DNA of 39,151 bases from Hyphomicrobiales bacterium (GCA_900467685.1 UBQX01000035.1:1-39151); one strand, 5' to 3'; positions 26,673 through 38,852 are shown, numbered from the stretch's first letter. The notes: generated by a model from the letters alone, not told the origin. Numbers and translations: made by a program.

Positions 26673-27338
26673 ATGTTCAAGAAAATCGCCCTCAGCCTGC
26701 TTGCTGCAACCTTCCTGTCGGCCTGCACGACGACCGACCCCTATACGGGCGAACAGAAGATGTCGAACACGGCGGGTGGTGCCATGATTGGCGCGGGCCT
26801 TGGCGCGGTGACCGGTCTGCTCGTCGGTCAGGACGCCAATTCGCGCCGCAATGCCGCGCTCATCGGTGCCGGTGTCGGCGCTCTCGGCGGCGGCCTGATC
26901 GGCAATTACATGGACAACCAGGAGAGCGAGCTGCGCCGCCAGCTTCAGGGCACCGGCGTCTCGGTGACGCGTAACGGCGACTCGATCGTTCTGAACATGC
27001 CGTCCAACATCACGTTCCCGACCGATCAGGATGCCGTGAAGGCGGAGTTCTATCCGACGCTCAACTCGGTCGCGATCGTGCTTCGCAAATTCGACAAGAC
27101 GCTGATCGATGTCAACGGACACACGGACTCGACCGGCAGCCATCAGCATAACCAGGATCTGTCGCAGCGCCGCGCCATCTCGGTTGCCAATTACATGGCA
27201 AGCCAGGGCGTCGATCCCCGCCGCATGTCAGCCGTCGGTTTTGCCGAAACCCAGCCGATTGCGTCAAACGCGACCGAAGCGGGCCGCGCGCAGAACCGCC
27301 GCGTCGAGATCCAGATTTCGCCGTTGCGGCAGGACTGA
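26673..27338 (+). CDS. OmpA family lipoprotein (YiaD-like)
   Basis: The 221-residue protein has a lipoprotein signal peptide with lipobox LSAC and acylated Cys18. A glycine-zipper region (residues about 35-80, GGAMIGAGLGAV and GAGVGALGGGLIG) follows. A C-terminal OmpA peptidoglycan-binding domain is at about 120-218, with HTDSTGSHQHNQDLSQRRA and AQNRRVEIQI. It probably anchors the outer membrane to peptidoglycan. Residue 19 is Thr, which favours outer-membrane targeting. The ATG at 26673 is chosen over an upstream in-frame TTG because only it exposes the signal peptide. A strong hairpin terminator follows. Confidence 0.94.
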   Translation: MFKKIALSLLAATFLSACTTTDPYTGEQKMSNTAGGAMIGAGLGAVTGLLVGQDANSRRNAALIGAGVGALGGGLIGNYMDNQESELRRQLQGTGVSVTRNGDSIVLNMPSNITFPTDQDAVKAEFYPTLNSVAIVLRKFDKTLIDVNGHTDSTGSHQHNQDLSQRRAISVANYMASQGVDPRRMSAVGFAETQPIASNATEAGRAQNRRVEIQISPLRQD

Positions 27339-27421
27339 TCTACCAGTTCCCTGCCGTACCGGAACAGGGCCGCCGGCTGTTGCAGTCGGGTCGCTTTTTC
27401 GATATGAGACCGCCAACTTTG

Positions 27422-27460
27422 GGCTCGATCCTTTTTCAAGGATCGAGCCTTCGATTGTTT
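27422..27460 (+). terminator. Intrinsic terminator after the OmpA-type lipoprotein gene
   Basis: GGCTCGATCCTT at 27422-27433 pairs perfectly with AAGGATCGAGCC at 27438-27449 around a TTTC loop. TTCGATTGTTT follows. The 12-bp stem is strong, although the U-tract is broken. Confidence 0.8.
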
Positions 27461-27508
27461 GACTGAGTTCTCGCGCCTTCCCGCGCGAGCCATGACCGGA
27501 CATTTGAA

Positions 27509-28783
27509 ATGGCACGCATCGTGATGAAATTCGGCGGCACGTCCGTCGCAGACCTCGACCGGATCTATAACGTCGCGCGCCATGTCAAACGTGAAGTCGA
27601 TGCCGGCCACCAGGTCGCCGTCGTCGTTTCGGCCATGTCGGGCAAGACGAACGAGCTTGTTGCCTGGGTGCAGAACATGCCGAAGGTCACGGGTGCGAAG
27701 TCGCCTTTCTATGACGCGCGCGAGTACGACGCGGTCGTTGCCTCGGGCGAACAGGTGACCGCCGGCCTTCTGGCCATCGCGCTTCAGTCGATGGATATCG
27801 ATGCCCGCTCCTGGCAGGGCTGGCAGATCCCGATCAAGACCGACAACGCCCATGGCGCTGCCCGCATCCAGGATATCGACGGAGACGAGTTGATCCGCCG
27901 TTTCGAGATGGGTCAGGTTGCCGTCATCGCCGGTTTCCAAGGCATCGGTCCGGACAATCGCATCGCCACTCTTGGCCGCGGCGGCTCGGACACCTCGGCC
28001 GTGGCGATTGCCGCTGCCGTCAAGGCCGACCGCTGCGACATCTATACCGACGTCGATGGCGTCTACACGACCGATCCGCGCATCGAGCCCAAGGCGCGCC
28101 GCATGAAGAAGATCGCCTTCGAGGAAATGCTCGAAATGGCTTCTCTCGGCGCCAAGGTTCTGCAGGTCCGTTCGGTCGAGTTGGCCATGGTACACAAGGT
28201 GCGCACCTTCGTGCGCTCCTCTTTCGTTGACCCCGATGCTCCGGGAATGGGCGACCTTCTGAACCCGCCGGGCACGCTGATTTGTGACGAGGATGAAATC
28301 GTGGAACAGGAAGTAGTCACCGGCATCGCCTACGCCAAGGATGAAGCGCAGATCTCGCTGCGTCGTCTTTCGGACCGTCCGGGCGTTTCTGCCGCCATTT
28401 TCGGGCCGCTTGCGGAATCGCATATCAATGTCGACATGATCGTGCAGAACATTTCCGAAGACGGAACCCGCACGGACATGACCTTCACGGTTCCCTCGGG
28501 CGATGCTGAAAAGGCGCTTTCCGTTCTCGCGCAGAACAAGGAAAAGATCGGCTTTGACGTCATCCAGAGCGAAACGGGTCTCGTGAAGGTCTCCGTCATC
28601 GGCATCGGCATGCGCAGCCATGCCGGCGTTGCGGCCACGGCCTTCCGTGCTCTCGCCGAGAAGGGCATCAACATCAAGGCGATCACGACCTCGGAAATCA
28701 AGATTTCCATTCTGATCGACGGTCCCTATGCCGAACTTGCTGTTCGGACTTTGCATTCCTGCTACGGTCTCGATAAGAGTTGA
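27509..28783 (+). CDS. lysC: Aspartate kinase
   Basis: The 424-residue enzyme catalyses the first step to lysine, threonine and methionine by phosphorylating aspartate. The kinase signature KFGGTS is at residues 7-12, with LGRGGSDTSAVAIAAA and YTDVDGVYTTDPR downstream. The C-terminal part from about residue 265 contains two ACT domains for feedback control; SDRPGVSAAIFGPLAE and VSVIGIGMRSHAGVAATAF start them. This is a monofunctional class kinase, not fused to homoserine dehydrogenase. It is followed 83 bp later by ptsP in the same direction, a common order in rhizobia as I recall. A 7-bp hairpin lies in its leader at 27470-27489. Confidence 0.97.
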   Translation: MARIVMKFGGTSVADLDRIYNVARHVKREVDAGHQVAVVVSAMSGKTNELVAWVQNMPKVTGAKSPFYDAREYDAVVASGEQVTAGLLAIALQSMDIDARSWQGWQIPIKTDNAHGAARIQDIDGDELIRRFEMGQVAVIAGFQGIGPDNRIATLGRGGSDTSAVAIAAAVKADRCDIYTDVDGVYTTDPRIEPKARRMKKIAFEEMLEMASLGAKVLQVRSVELAMVHKVRTFVRSSFVDPDAPGMGDLLNPPGTLICDEDEIVEQEVVTGIAYAKDEAQISLRRLSDRPGVSAAIFGPLAESHINVDMIVQNISEDGTRTDMTFTVPSGDAEKALSVLAQNKEKIGFDVIQSETGLVKVSVIGIGMRSHAGVAATAFRALAEKGINIKAITTSEIKISILIDGPYAELAVRTLHSCYGLDKS

Positions 28784-28866
28784 GAAACGATTCCGCGATG
28801 CGCCGGTGGCAGTGATCCTGTAACCGGCTCGCCCGGAATATCTCCAGAACCGGGAGCACATGCGCG

Positions 28867-31131
28867 ATGAAAAGCCTGTCTCAGGGGCCGCGCGTTCTTC
28901 TCAAGCGTCTCCGCGAATTGATGGCGGAAGCGCTCGAGCCACAGGAACGCCTCGACAAGATCGTCCAGCAGATCGCCCAGAACATGGTCGCGGAAGTGTG
29001 TTCCGTCTATGTGCTCCGATCGGACGGCGTGCTCGAACTCTACGCCACCGAGGGTCTGAAAAAGGATGCCGTGCACCTTGCCCAGCTGAAGATGGGGCAG
29101 GGCCTTGTCGGTACGATTGCGGCATCTGCCCAATCGCTGAACCTTTCGGACGCGCAGTCGCATCCGGCCTTCCGCTATCTGCCGGAAACCGGCGAAGAAA
29201 TCTTCCATTCCTTCCTTGGCGTGCCGATCCTGCGTGTCGGCCGGGCGCTTGGCGTTCTCGTGGTGCAGAACCGCGCACAGCGCACCTATCGCGAGGAAGA
29301 AGTCGAGGCGATGGAAACCACGGCGATGGTCATCGCCGAAATGATTGCCACGGGTGAACTGAAGAAGATCACCCGGCCGGGTCTCGAACTCGACCTGTCG
29401 CGTCCCGTTTCCATTGAGGGCGACAGCTATGGCGAAGGCATCGGGCTTGGCCATGTCGTCCTGCACGAACCGCGCATCGTCGTCACCAATCTGCTGAACG
29501 AAGATACCGATCACGAACTGAAGCGCTTGACCGAAGCGCTGGATTCGCTGCGCATTTCGATCGACGATCTTCTGTCGCGGCGCGATGTGTCCATGGAAGG
29601 TGAGCATCGCGAGGTTCTGGAAACCTACCGCATGTTCGCCCATGACCGCGGCTGGGTGCGGAAGCTTGAAGAAGCGATCCGCAACGGCCTGACGGCGGAG
29701 GCGGCCGTCGAAAAGGTGCAGAGCGACACCAAGGCGCGCATGATCCGTCTGACGGATCCTTACCTGCGCGAACGCATGCACGACTTCGACGATCTGGCCA
29801 ACCGGCTGCTGCGCCAGCTGACGGGCTATGGTCCGAAGGGCGGCGGCGGATTGCCGATGGATGCGATCATCGTGGCCCGCGCGATGGGGGCGGCCGAACT
29901 GCTCGACTATCCGCGCGAACACATTCGCGGTCTCGTGCTGGAAGAAGGCGCGGTGACGAGCCACGTCGTTATCGTCGCGCGCGCCATGGGCGTGCCGATT
30001 GTCGGTCAGGCTGCGGGGCTGGTGGCGCTTGCCGAAAACGGTGACCCGATCATCATCGATGGCGACGGCGGCAGCGTGCATCTGCGCCCGGCGGCGGAAC
30101 TGCGCGTCTCTTATGAAGAGAAGGTGCGCTTCCGCGCCCGTCGGCAGGAACAGTTCCGGGCCTTGCGTTCTGTCGAGCCGATCACCAAGGATGGTCAGCG
30201 CATCAATCTTTTGATGAATGCCGGGCTTCTGGTCGATCTGCCGCAACTCAACGAATCGGGCGCGATCGGTGTGGGGCTGTTCCGCACCGAGCTTCAATTC
30301 ATGATCGCGTCGAACATGCCGAAACTGGAGGAGCAGGAGGCGTTTTATCGCAGCGTTCTGCGTCAGGCGGCAGGCCGGCCGGTGACGTTCCGCACGCTCG
30401 ATATCGGCGGCGACAAGGTCGTGCCCTATTTCCGCGGCGCGGATGAGGAAAACCCGGCGCTCGGCTGGCGGGCGATCCGTCTGGCGCTCGACCGGCCCGG
30501 CCTGATCCGCACACAGTTGCGCGCGCTTCTGCGTGCTGCGAGCGGGCAGGAATTGCGCATGATGATCCCGATGGTGACGGAAATTTCCGAGCTTCGGGCG
30601 GTGCGAGAGCTGATGCAGAAGGAGTTCCAGCATCTGTCGCGCTTCGGTTATGAACTGCCGAAGAAGCTGCAATTCGGCGCGATGCTGGAAGTGCCGGCGC
30701 TGATGTGGCAGCTGGACGAGCTGATGTCGGAGGTCGACTTCGTTTCTGTCGGCTCGAATGACCTGTTCCAGTTTTCGATGGCCGTCGACCGTGGCAATGC
30801 ACGCGTTTCGGATCGCTTCGATATTCTGGGCCGTCCGTTCCTGCGTATCCTGCGCGATATCGTCCGGGCCGCAGAGCGTAACAACACGTCGCTGACGCTC
30901 TGTGGGGAAATGGCGGGCAAGCCGCTCTCCGCCATGGCGCTGATGGGGCTGGGGTTCCGTTCGATTTCCATGTCGCCTGCCTCAATCGGCCCGGTCAAGG
31001 CGATGCTGCTCGGGCTTGATGTGAAGCAGCTTTCAGACATGATGAATGCGGCGCTGGACGAAGGTTTCCCGCGCGAGCCGATGCGCCATATCCTGGAAAA
31101 GTTCGCGCAGGCGAACAACCTGCCGCTCTAG
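28867..31131 (+). CDS. ptsP: Phosphoenolpyruvate-protein phosphotransferase PtsP (EI-Ntr)
   Basis: The 754-residue protein is the first enzyme of the nitrogen phosphotransferase system, passing phosphate from PEP to NPr and then EIIA-Ntr. An N-terminal GAF sensor domain covers about residues 17-165 and may bind glutamine or alpha-ketoglutarate. The EI N-terminal region follows. The phosphorylated histidine is His366 in [14 protein letters not shown]. The PEP-binding barrel has [21 protein letters not shown] and [10 protein letters not shown]. The ATG at 28867 gives the usual start; GCGCG upstream is not a clear ribosome site. It lies between lysC and prfA, 11 bp from the latter, in the same operon. 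Confidence 0.97.
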   Translation: MKSLSQGPRVLLKRLRELMAEALEPQERLDKIVQQIAQNMVAEVCSVYVLRSDGVLELYATEGLKKDAVHLAQLKMGQGLVGTIAASAQSLNLSDAQSHPAFRYLPETGEEIFHSFLGVPILRVGRALGVLVVQNRAQRTYREEEVEAMETTAMVIAEMIATGELKKITRPGLELDLSRPVSIEGDSYGEGIGLGHVVLHEPRIVVTNLLNEDTDHELKRLTEALDSLRISIDDLLSRRDVSMEGEHREVLETYRMFAHDRGWVRKLEEAIRNGLTAEAAVEKVQSDTKARMIRLTDPYLRERMHDFDDLANRLLRQLTGYGPKGGGGLPMDAIIVARAMGAAELLDYPREHIRGLVLEEGAVTSHVVIVARAMGVPIVGQAAGLVALAENGDPIIIDGDGGSVHLRPAAELRVSYEEKVRFRARRQEQFRALRSVEPITKDGQRINLLMNAGLLVDLPQLNESGAIGVGLFRTELQFMIASNMPKLEEQEAFYRSVLRQAAGRPVTFRTLDIGGDKVVPYFRGADEENPALGWRAIRLALDRPGLIRTQLRALLRAASGQELRMMIPMVTEISELRAVRELMQKEFQHLSRFGYELPKKLQFGAMLEVPALMWQLDELMSEVDFVSVGSNDLFQFSMAVDRGNARVSDRFDILGRPFLRILRDIVRAAERNNTSLTLCGEMAGKPLSAMALMGLGFRSISMSPASIGPVKAMLLGLDVKQLSDMMNAALDEGFPREPMRHILEKFAQANNLPL

Positions 31132-31141
31132 GATAAGACAC

Positions 31142-32230
31142 TTGGCCAAGCTTCCCATCGAGAAAATGCGCGAGCTGGAGCGCCGGTTCAGCGAGGTCGA
31201 GGCCCGAATGTCGGCCGGCCCCGCAGCGGATGTCTATATCAAGCTTGCTGCGGAATATTCCGAGCTTGAGCCGGTGGTGAAGAAGATCCGCGAATTCCAG
31301 AAGGTGGAGAGCGAGTTCGCCGATCTGGAGACTCTGCTTTCGGACAAGGCGACGGACCGCGAAATGCGCGATCTGGCCGAAATGGAACTGCCGGACCTGA
31401 AGGCGCGCATCGAAACGCTCGAAAGCGAGATGCAGATACTGCTTCTGCCGAAGGATGCGGCAGACGAAAAGAGCGCGATCCTCGAAATCCGTGCCGGAAC
31501 GGGCGGCAATGAGGCCGCCCTTTTTGCGGGCGACCTCTTCCGTATGTATGAACGCTATGCCTCGGCACATGGTTGGAAGGTGGAAATCCTTTCCGAAAGC
31601 GAAGGCGAGGCCGGCGGTTACAAGGAAATCATCGCGACGGTCAGTGGACGCGGCGTGTTCGCAAAGTTGAAGTTCGAGTCCGGCGTTCATCGCGTGCAGC
31701 GCGTGCCGGAAACGGAAGCGGGCGGGCGCATTCATACGTCTGCGGCCACCGTGGCCGTTCTGCCCGAAGCGGAAGAGATCGACATCGAAATCCGCCCCGA
31801 GGATATCCGTATCGATACGATGCGCTCCTCCGGTGCGGGCGGACAGCACGTGAACACGACCGACTCGGCGGTGCGCGTCACCCATCTTCCGACGGGCATC
31901 ATCGTCACCAGTTCGGAAAAGTCGCAACACCAGAACCGGGCGAAGGCCATGCAGGTTCTTCGCGCGCGGCTTTATGATATCGAGCGGCAGCGCGCCGATA
32001 GTGAGCGCTCGGCCTCGCGCAAGAGCCAGGTCGGCTCGGGTGACCGGTCAGAGCGCATCCGCACCTATAACTTCCCACAGGGGCGGCTCACCGACCATCG
32101 CATCAACCTGACGCTCTACAAGCTCGACCGGGTGATCGAAGGCGAGCTGGATGAAGTGATCGACGCACTCGTCGCGGATTATCAGGCAGGTCAGTTGGCG
32201 CAGCTCGGCAACGAACATGCCGGAGCCTGA
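31142..32230 (+). CDS. prfA: Peptide chain release factor 1
   Basis: The 362-residue protein reads UAA and UAG stop codons and releases the nascent chain. The catalytic GGQ motif is at residues 233-235 in [17 protein letters not shown], and the recognition tripeptide occurs as P189-E-T191. Length and motif spacing match RF1. The TTG start at 31142 gives [15 protein letters not shown], matching the N terminus expected for rhizobial RF1; AGGA lies eight bases upstream. The gene starts 11 bp after ptsP and overlaps prmC by 14 bp. PrmC methylates the GGQ glutamine, so the coupling has a clear functional reason. Confidence 0.97.
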   Translation: MAKLPIEKMRELERRFSEVEARMSAGPAADVYIKLAAEYSELEPVVKKIREFQKVESEFADLETLLSDKATDREMRDLAEMELPDLKARIETLESEMQILLLPKDAADEKSAILEIRAGTGGNEAALFAGDLFRMYERYASAHGWKVEILSESEGEAGGYKEIIATVSGRGVFAKLKFESGVHRVQRVPETEAGGRIHTSAATVAVLPEAEEIDIEIRPEDIRIDTMRSSGAGGQHVNTTDSAVRVTHLPTGIIVTSSEKSQHQNRAKAMQVLRARLYDIERQRADSERSASRKSQVGSGDRSERIRTYNFPQGRLTDHRINLTLYKLDRVIEGELDEVIDALVADYQAGQLAQLGNEHAGA

Positions 32231-33104
32231 TCTCAATCTCGATCAGATAATGGCGGAGGTTCGCGGTCTCTTCCGCGACGCCGACCTTGATGATCCGGCG
32301 CTGGAAGCGCGGATTCTGGTAAGCGGTCTTCTTGACCTGGAGCCGGCCGCTGTGATCGCGCGCGGCCGTTCACCTGTGTTAGGCGATGACATTGTGCGCA
32401 TTCGTGCCGCAGCGCAGAGACGCATCGCCGGCGAGCCGATCTATCGCATTCTTGGCTGGCGCGAATTCTACGGCTTGAAGCTGCTGCTTTCGAAGGAAAC
32501 GCTTGAGCCCCGCCCAGACACGGAAGTTCTGGTCGATGCCATCCTGCCGTTGCTTCGCGAGATGGTGGGGCAGGGGCGCAAGCCACGGCTTCTCGATCTG
32601 GGGACCGGAACGGGGGCGATCTGCCTTGCGCTGCTTCATGAATGCCCCGAAGCGAGCGGAGTTGGGACCGATATATCCGAAGATGCGCTTGCCACCGCGA
32701 AGGCCAATGCCGATTTGAACGGCCTCGGTGATCGCTTCGAAGGTCTGCAAAGCGACTGGTTCTCGCATGTGCGAGGGCGGTTTGACGTCATCGTCTCCAA
32801 CCCCCCCTATATCCCGTCGGCCCATATTGCAGGTCTTGACCGTGAGGTGCGGGAGCATGATCCGCTGGCAGCGCTCGATGGCGGTGCGGATGGGCTGGAC
32901 CCCTACCGAATCATCGCGAATCAGGCAGATCAATATCTTGCCGATGGTGGATTCGTCGGTGTCGAGTTCGGCTGGGACCAGATGGCCGCGGTACAGGCCA
33001 TCTTTGAAGCCGCCGGTTTCGTCGTTCGCCACGCAATACGCGATTATGGCGAGCGCGATCGGGCGCTGATTTTCGCGCGAAGCCCCGGCTTTTCTGGCGA
33101 ATAA
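32217..33104 (+). CDS. prmC: Release factor N5-glutamine methyltransferase
   Basis: The 295-residue enzyme methylates the GGQ glutamine of release factors RF1 and RF2. The SAM-binding [16 protein letters not shown] follows a helical N-terminal domain. The catalytic NPPY is at residues 195-198 in VSNPPYIPS and determines specificity for glutamine amide nitrogen. The ATG at 32217 overlaps the last 14 bp of prfA, in a different frame. It is separated from the next gene by about 300 bp, where a new promoter may lie. Confidence 0.96.
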   Translation: MPEPDLNLDQIMAEVRGLFRDADLDDPALEARILVSGLLDLEPAAVIARGRSPVLGDDIVRIRAAAQRRIAGEPIYRILGWREFYGLKLLLSKETLEPRPDTEVLVDAILPLLREMVGQGRKPRLLDLGTGTGAICLALLHECPEASGVGTDISEDALATAKANADLNGLGDRFEGLQSDWFSHVRGRFDVIVSNPPYIPSAHIAGLDREVREHDPLAALDGGADGLDPYRIIANQADQYLADGGFVGVEFGWDQMAAVQAIFEAAGFVVRHAIRDYGERDRALIFARSPGFSGE

Positions 33105-33405
33105 TCTCGCGACCGCGAAAAAAACGCTTGGATTTGGGGGGGAAGCGGGCTAGTTTGCCTGTGCGCACTAGGGCTGAAGCGCCGGCGGAATTATTCCCGG
33201 ATCAGCTTTCGCCAAGATGGTTGCTCTCTTAACAAGAGTTTCTGGGGTACCGACAGTCCCTGTGCGGAAATCTGTTCAATAACTCACAAGCGGCAAGAAG
33301 GTGCGGTCACGCGCGGACGCTGCGGCTCGCAAGTCCTGTCTCGATAGACAGAGCAGGCCGGAGCCATTTTGTGGTCATTTAGAAAGAAGTTCAGGTGAGC
33401 CATCA
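33105..33405 (+). other. Intergenic region before the DUF4167 gene
   Basis: This 301-bp region holds no supported gene. A promoter candidate is CTTGGA at 33127-33132 and CTAGTT at 33150-33155, separated by 17 bases, with four of six matches in each box. It would give a leader of about 245 bases, long enough for post-transcriptional control, but no known riboswitch is recognised. An upstream in-frame start at 33301 lacks conserved sequence and is not used. Confidence 0.4.
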
Positions 33406-34053
33406 ATGAGGCCAGGACAGCAGAACAAACGCGGTCGCGGGCGTAACAACAATAACAACAACAATAATAACAATAACAACAACAATGGAAACATGCGCAA
33501 GGGTTCCAACCCTTTGACGCGGACCTATGACAGCTCCGGACCGGACGTCAAGATTCGCGGTACTGCGCAGCACATCGCCGAGAAATACGCGCAGCTTGCC
33601 CGTGATGCCCAGAGCTCCGGGGACCGGGTGATGGCGGAGAACTATCTCCAGCACGCCGAACACTATAACCGTATCATCGCAAGCGCCCAGGCGCAGATGC
33701 AGGAACGCTTCCAGCGCGACGATCGCAACGATTATGCGGATCGCGACGAGGACGACAACGGTTCGGATGCCGCACCGGTGCAGCAGTCCCAGCCGCAGCA
33801 GCAGCGTTCGCATCAGCAGGCGCAGCCGCAGGCCGAACAGCCCTATGACGGCAGTGGCCCGCAGCCGGACATCGAAGGCATCCCTGCTGAAGTGATCCTC
33901 GGCGAAGAGGCTCCGGCGGAAGCTGCCGGCGAGCAGGAACCGCGTCAGCGTCGTCCGCGCCGTCCGCAGCGCCGCCGCCAGAGCGCTGCTGCGGAAGGTG
34001 AAGCCAGCGAGGCTCCCGCCGACCAGCCCGCGCTTGCCGAAGCCGGCGAATGA
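33406..34053 (+). CDS. DUF4167 domain protein with poly-asparagine tract
   Basis: The 215-residue protein carries an N-terminal DUF4167 domain (about residues 28-90) with GSNPLTRTYDSSGPDVKIRG and AENYLQHAEHYNRI. The N terminus is basic (RPGQQNKRGRGR). Fourteen consecutive Asn codons follow at 33445-33486 (residues 14-27), then Gly-Asn-Met-Arg. The C-terminal half is rich in Gln, Glu, Ala and Arg, with a basic RRPRRPQRRRQ patch near the end. It is probably nucleic-acid binding by composition, but the function is unknown. The family usually lies after prmC. The ATG at 33406 is preceded by AGGTGA. A terminator follows. Confidence 0.9.
   Translation: MRPGQQNKRGRGRNNNNNNNNNNNNNNGNMRKGSNPLTRTYDSSGPDVKIRGTAQHIAEKYAQLARDAQSSGDRVMAENYLQHAEHYNRIIASAQAQMQERFQRDDRNDYADRDEDDNGSDAAPVQQSQPQQQRSHQQAQPQAEQPYDGSGPQPDIEGIPAEVILGEEAPAEAAGEQEPRQRRPRRPQRRRQSAAAEGEASEAPADQPALAEAGE
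33445..33486 (+). repeat. AAC/AAT trinucleotide microsatellite (14 Asn codons)
   Basis: Forty-two bases made only of AAC and AAT codons encode residues 14-27 of the DUF4167 protein. They contrast with the G+C-rich flanks. Gain or loss of repeat units would change the Asn number without breaking the frame. Confidence 0.95.
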
Positions 34054-34080
34054 CGAATATCAAACCGTAACGGTTCAACG

Positions 34081-34111
34081 ATCCCCGGGATGAAAGTTCC
34101 GGGGATTTTTG
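34081..34111 (+). terminator. Intrinsic terminator after the DUF4167 gene
   Basis: ATCCCCGG at 34081-34088 pairs with CCGGGGAT at 34099-34106 and is followed by a run of T residues. The loop is about ten bases. Confidence 0.85.
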
Positions 34112-34120
34112 CATTTAAAC

Positions 34121-34150
34121 CTCTTTAAAAACGCTGCGTCGCGCCCATAT
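34121..34150 (+). promoter_or_regulatory. clpB: Heat-shock (RpoH-type) promoter of clpB
   Basis: CTCTTTAA at 34121-34128 differs by one base from the -35 CNCTTGAA of alphaproteobacterial RpoH promoters. CCATAT at 34145-34150, 16 bases downstream, is a perfect -10. Transcription would begin near 34157, about 83 bases before clpB. The match fits the known heat-shock control of clpB. Confidence 0.68.
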
Positions 34151-34239
34151 TTCTCATCGAAGGCTCGCCTTTCAGGGAGCCTATCTCAAACCCGTCGATC
34201 CGTGCCTCAGTGAGGGCGGAACGAGGAACGGAGGACCAT

Positions 34240-36843
<2,604 letters not shown>

Positions 36844-36865
36844 GTAAAACGCCATCACAAACGAG

Positions 36866-36901
36866 ATGCCCTCGGTGAAAGCCGGGGGCATTTTGGCTTT
36901 T
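36866..36901. terminator. Terminator between clpB and the convergent M23 gene
   Basis: ATGCCCTCGG at 36866-36875 pairs with CCGGGGGCAT at 36882-36891, with one T-G wobble, around a six-base loop. TTTGGCTTTT follows on the plus strand. The M23 stop is 10 bp away, so it may act from both sides. Confidence 0.78.
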
Positions 36902-36911
36902 GGGCCAGGTA

Positions 36912-38852
36912 TCAATTGCTGGCGATGTTCCAGTCTTCGTGGCCGAGGAGCGCATCGATACGCTTGCGCTCGGCGCCGAATTTGGCGAGCGCATCGCCGT
37001 CGAGCGACTTCCCGTCGGGCAGACGGATTTTCAGCGGGTCCACCTTGTTGCCGTTGACGATCATCTCGTAGTGCAGATGCGGGCCTGTCGATTGTCCCGT
37101 CGTGCCGATCCAGCCGATGACCTGACCCTGGTGGATCTTGGCGCCCTCAACGACATCCTTCGCAATCGCGCTCTGGTGGTTGTAGGACGTTTCATAGCCG
37201 TTGGCGTGGCGGATGATGGTCTGGTTGCCGTAACCGCCACGGTCCCAGCCGGCCTTTTCGACCGTGCCGCTACCGGTCGCGATGATCGGGGTTCCGCGTG
37301 GTGCGGCCCAGTCTACACCCGTATGCATGCGCATGTAGCCCAAGATCGGATGCCGCCGCATGCCGAAGCCGGACTTGAAGATACCGCCCGGAACCGGGTT
37401 GCGCAGCAGGAACTGGTGAATGCTCTTTCCGTCAGGACCGTAATAATCGACGCTGTCGTCGCTGGGGTCCTGGAAACGGTAAAGCCGTGTCTCGTTATCG
37501 CCGAACTTGGCGTAGAGGAACAGAAGTTCCGAATTCTTGGTCACCTTGCCGGTTTGATCGGCAACAGAGAAGAAGGCTTCCAGCTTGTCGGTGGGGCGCA
37601 GTTGGGCCTGGAAGTCGACCGAGTTTGCCAGAAGCTTGACAATCTGGTTCGTCAGGTCGAGCCCCATCCCATAGGAAAGCGCTGCCCGGTAGATCCCATC
37701 GTAGACGCTCGGAAGGTCGGAGCCCGCTTGTGGCGCCAGGAGATTGTCGTCCAGCGCGGAGGCCATCGCCTTGATCACGGGCGGAGCCGTTCCTTTAACG
37801 AAATTGCCCTTGTCGTCGAGTGCAATGGTCACTTCGTGCTGATCACGCTGGTAGATACTGGCGCGCACGATCTTCAGATCTTCGCCTGTCTGCATGATGC
37901 CCATGCGCAGAATGTTGCCGTCGCGGAGCTTGTCGTTGCCGTAGGCGTCCGAAAGGCTGCGCGAGACCAGCTCGGCCTGTTTCTTCGAATAGCCATTCGA
38001 AGAAAGGGCGCTTGCGATATCGATATCCGAGCGGATCGGAATGATATCGTCGGCATATTCGGGCGTCGTGGTGGTGATGGCCTCGGGCGACGCCACCGAC
38101 ATGTTCGACTCGATGACCTTTGCAGTCAGGCCCGACGTGATGTCGAGCGCGCTGTTGCTGGCTGCGAAACGCCTCGGGTCGACGTAATAGAGGGAGGCGA
38201 CCTGGCTGTTGCCGTCGGTCAGAACAGAACCGTTGGTGCGGACGGTCTCCTCGATCTCTTCCAGCGTCATCGCCGGCGCGTAGTTAAAGCCGGTTTCCTT
38301 GGTCGGAAACTCGGAGGTTTCGAGGCTGACTTCCGATTCGACGTCCGACCCGTATATCTGGCCTGTGCTCACGGAGGGCACGGCAGGTTTGGTTCCCGTG
38401 GAGAAGATGGCGAGCGCATCGAACTCCGGATAGGTTTCCTGCGTGGAATGGGCTGCGGCGAGCGCCATCTTCACATGCTCGAATGGCTGGCGGCGAACGA
38501 CTTCCTTCCCACCTTGCTGGATCATGGTCGAAACTTCCATGATCTGCTTGTCGGCCGGCTTGGCGGCGATGCTCGTTGCAATCAGTCTGCCACCCCGTTT
38601 GGCAACAAGCGGGGTGGCATCCCCGTCCTCGCGTGCACTCGCGTAAGCCTCTGCAGGAATGGCCAACTGACGACGACCATCCAGCGCAGCTGAGAGAGCG
38701 ACCCCCATGAGGATCGTGCTTGTGATGCCTGTGAGAAATGTGCCGGAGAGCCAGCGGAAGGAAATCTCGCGCCTGTCAGGCGCGCGACGGCCGTCAGCGA
38801 GCAGCGCGGGCTCGTTGCCGAGCAGCCGTGTCAGTTCCCTGCCGTCTGTCAT
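36912..38852 (-). CDS. M23 family metallopeptidase (LytM/lysostaphin-type)
   Basis: The 646-residue protein has one transmembrane segment at about residues 37-57 and a long periplasmic part of some 400 residues with no clear domain. A C-terminal M23 peptidase domain is at about 490-620. The zinc ligands are all present: H510 and D514 in HTGVD, and H594 in HLHYE with H592. Such enzymes cleave peptidoglycan cross-links. The intact active site suggests a real endopeptidase and not an EnvC-type activator. The start at 38852 gives a short cytoplasmic N terminus rich in Arg and Asp. It is a single gene, convergent with clpB. Confidence 0.94.
   Translation of the reverse strand: MTDGRELTRLLGNEPALLADGRRAPDRREISFRWLSGTFLTGITSTILMGVALSAALDGRRQLAIPAEAYASAREDGDATPLVAKRGGRLIATSIAAKPADKQIMEVSTMIQQGGKEVVRRQPFEHVKMALAAAHSTQETYPEFDALAIFSTGTKPAVPSVSTGQIYGSDVESEVSLETSEFPTKETGFNYAPAMTLEEIEETVRTNGSVLTDGNSQVASLYYVDPRRFAASNSALDITSGLTAKVIESNMSVASPEAITTTTPEYADDIIPIRSDIDIASALSSNGYSKKQAELVSRSLSDAYGNDKLRDGNILRMGIMQTGEDLKIVRASIYQRDQHEVTIALDDKGNFVKGTAPPVIKAMASALDDNLLAPQAGSDLPSVYDGIYRAALSYGMGLDLTNQIVKLLANSVDFQAQLRPTDKLEAFFSVADQTGKVTKNSELLFLYAKFGDNETRLYRFQDPSDDSVDYYGPDGKSIHQFLLRNPVPGGIFKSGFGMRRHPILGYMRMHTGVDWAAPRGTPIIATGSGTVEKAGWDRGGYGNQTIIRHANGYETSYNHQSAIAKDVVEGAKIHQGQVIGWIGTTGQSTGPHLHYEMIVNGNKVDPLKIRLPDGKSLDGDALAKFGAERKRIDALLGHEDWNIASN

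Noticed and set aside
26531-26728. Leftward open frame of 65 codons between ubiG and the OmpA-type lipoprotein
   Set aside because: It overlaps the start of the lipoprotein gene and the candidate promoter, and has no family signature.
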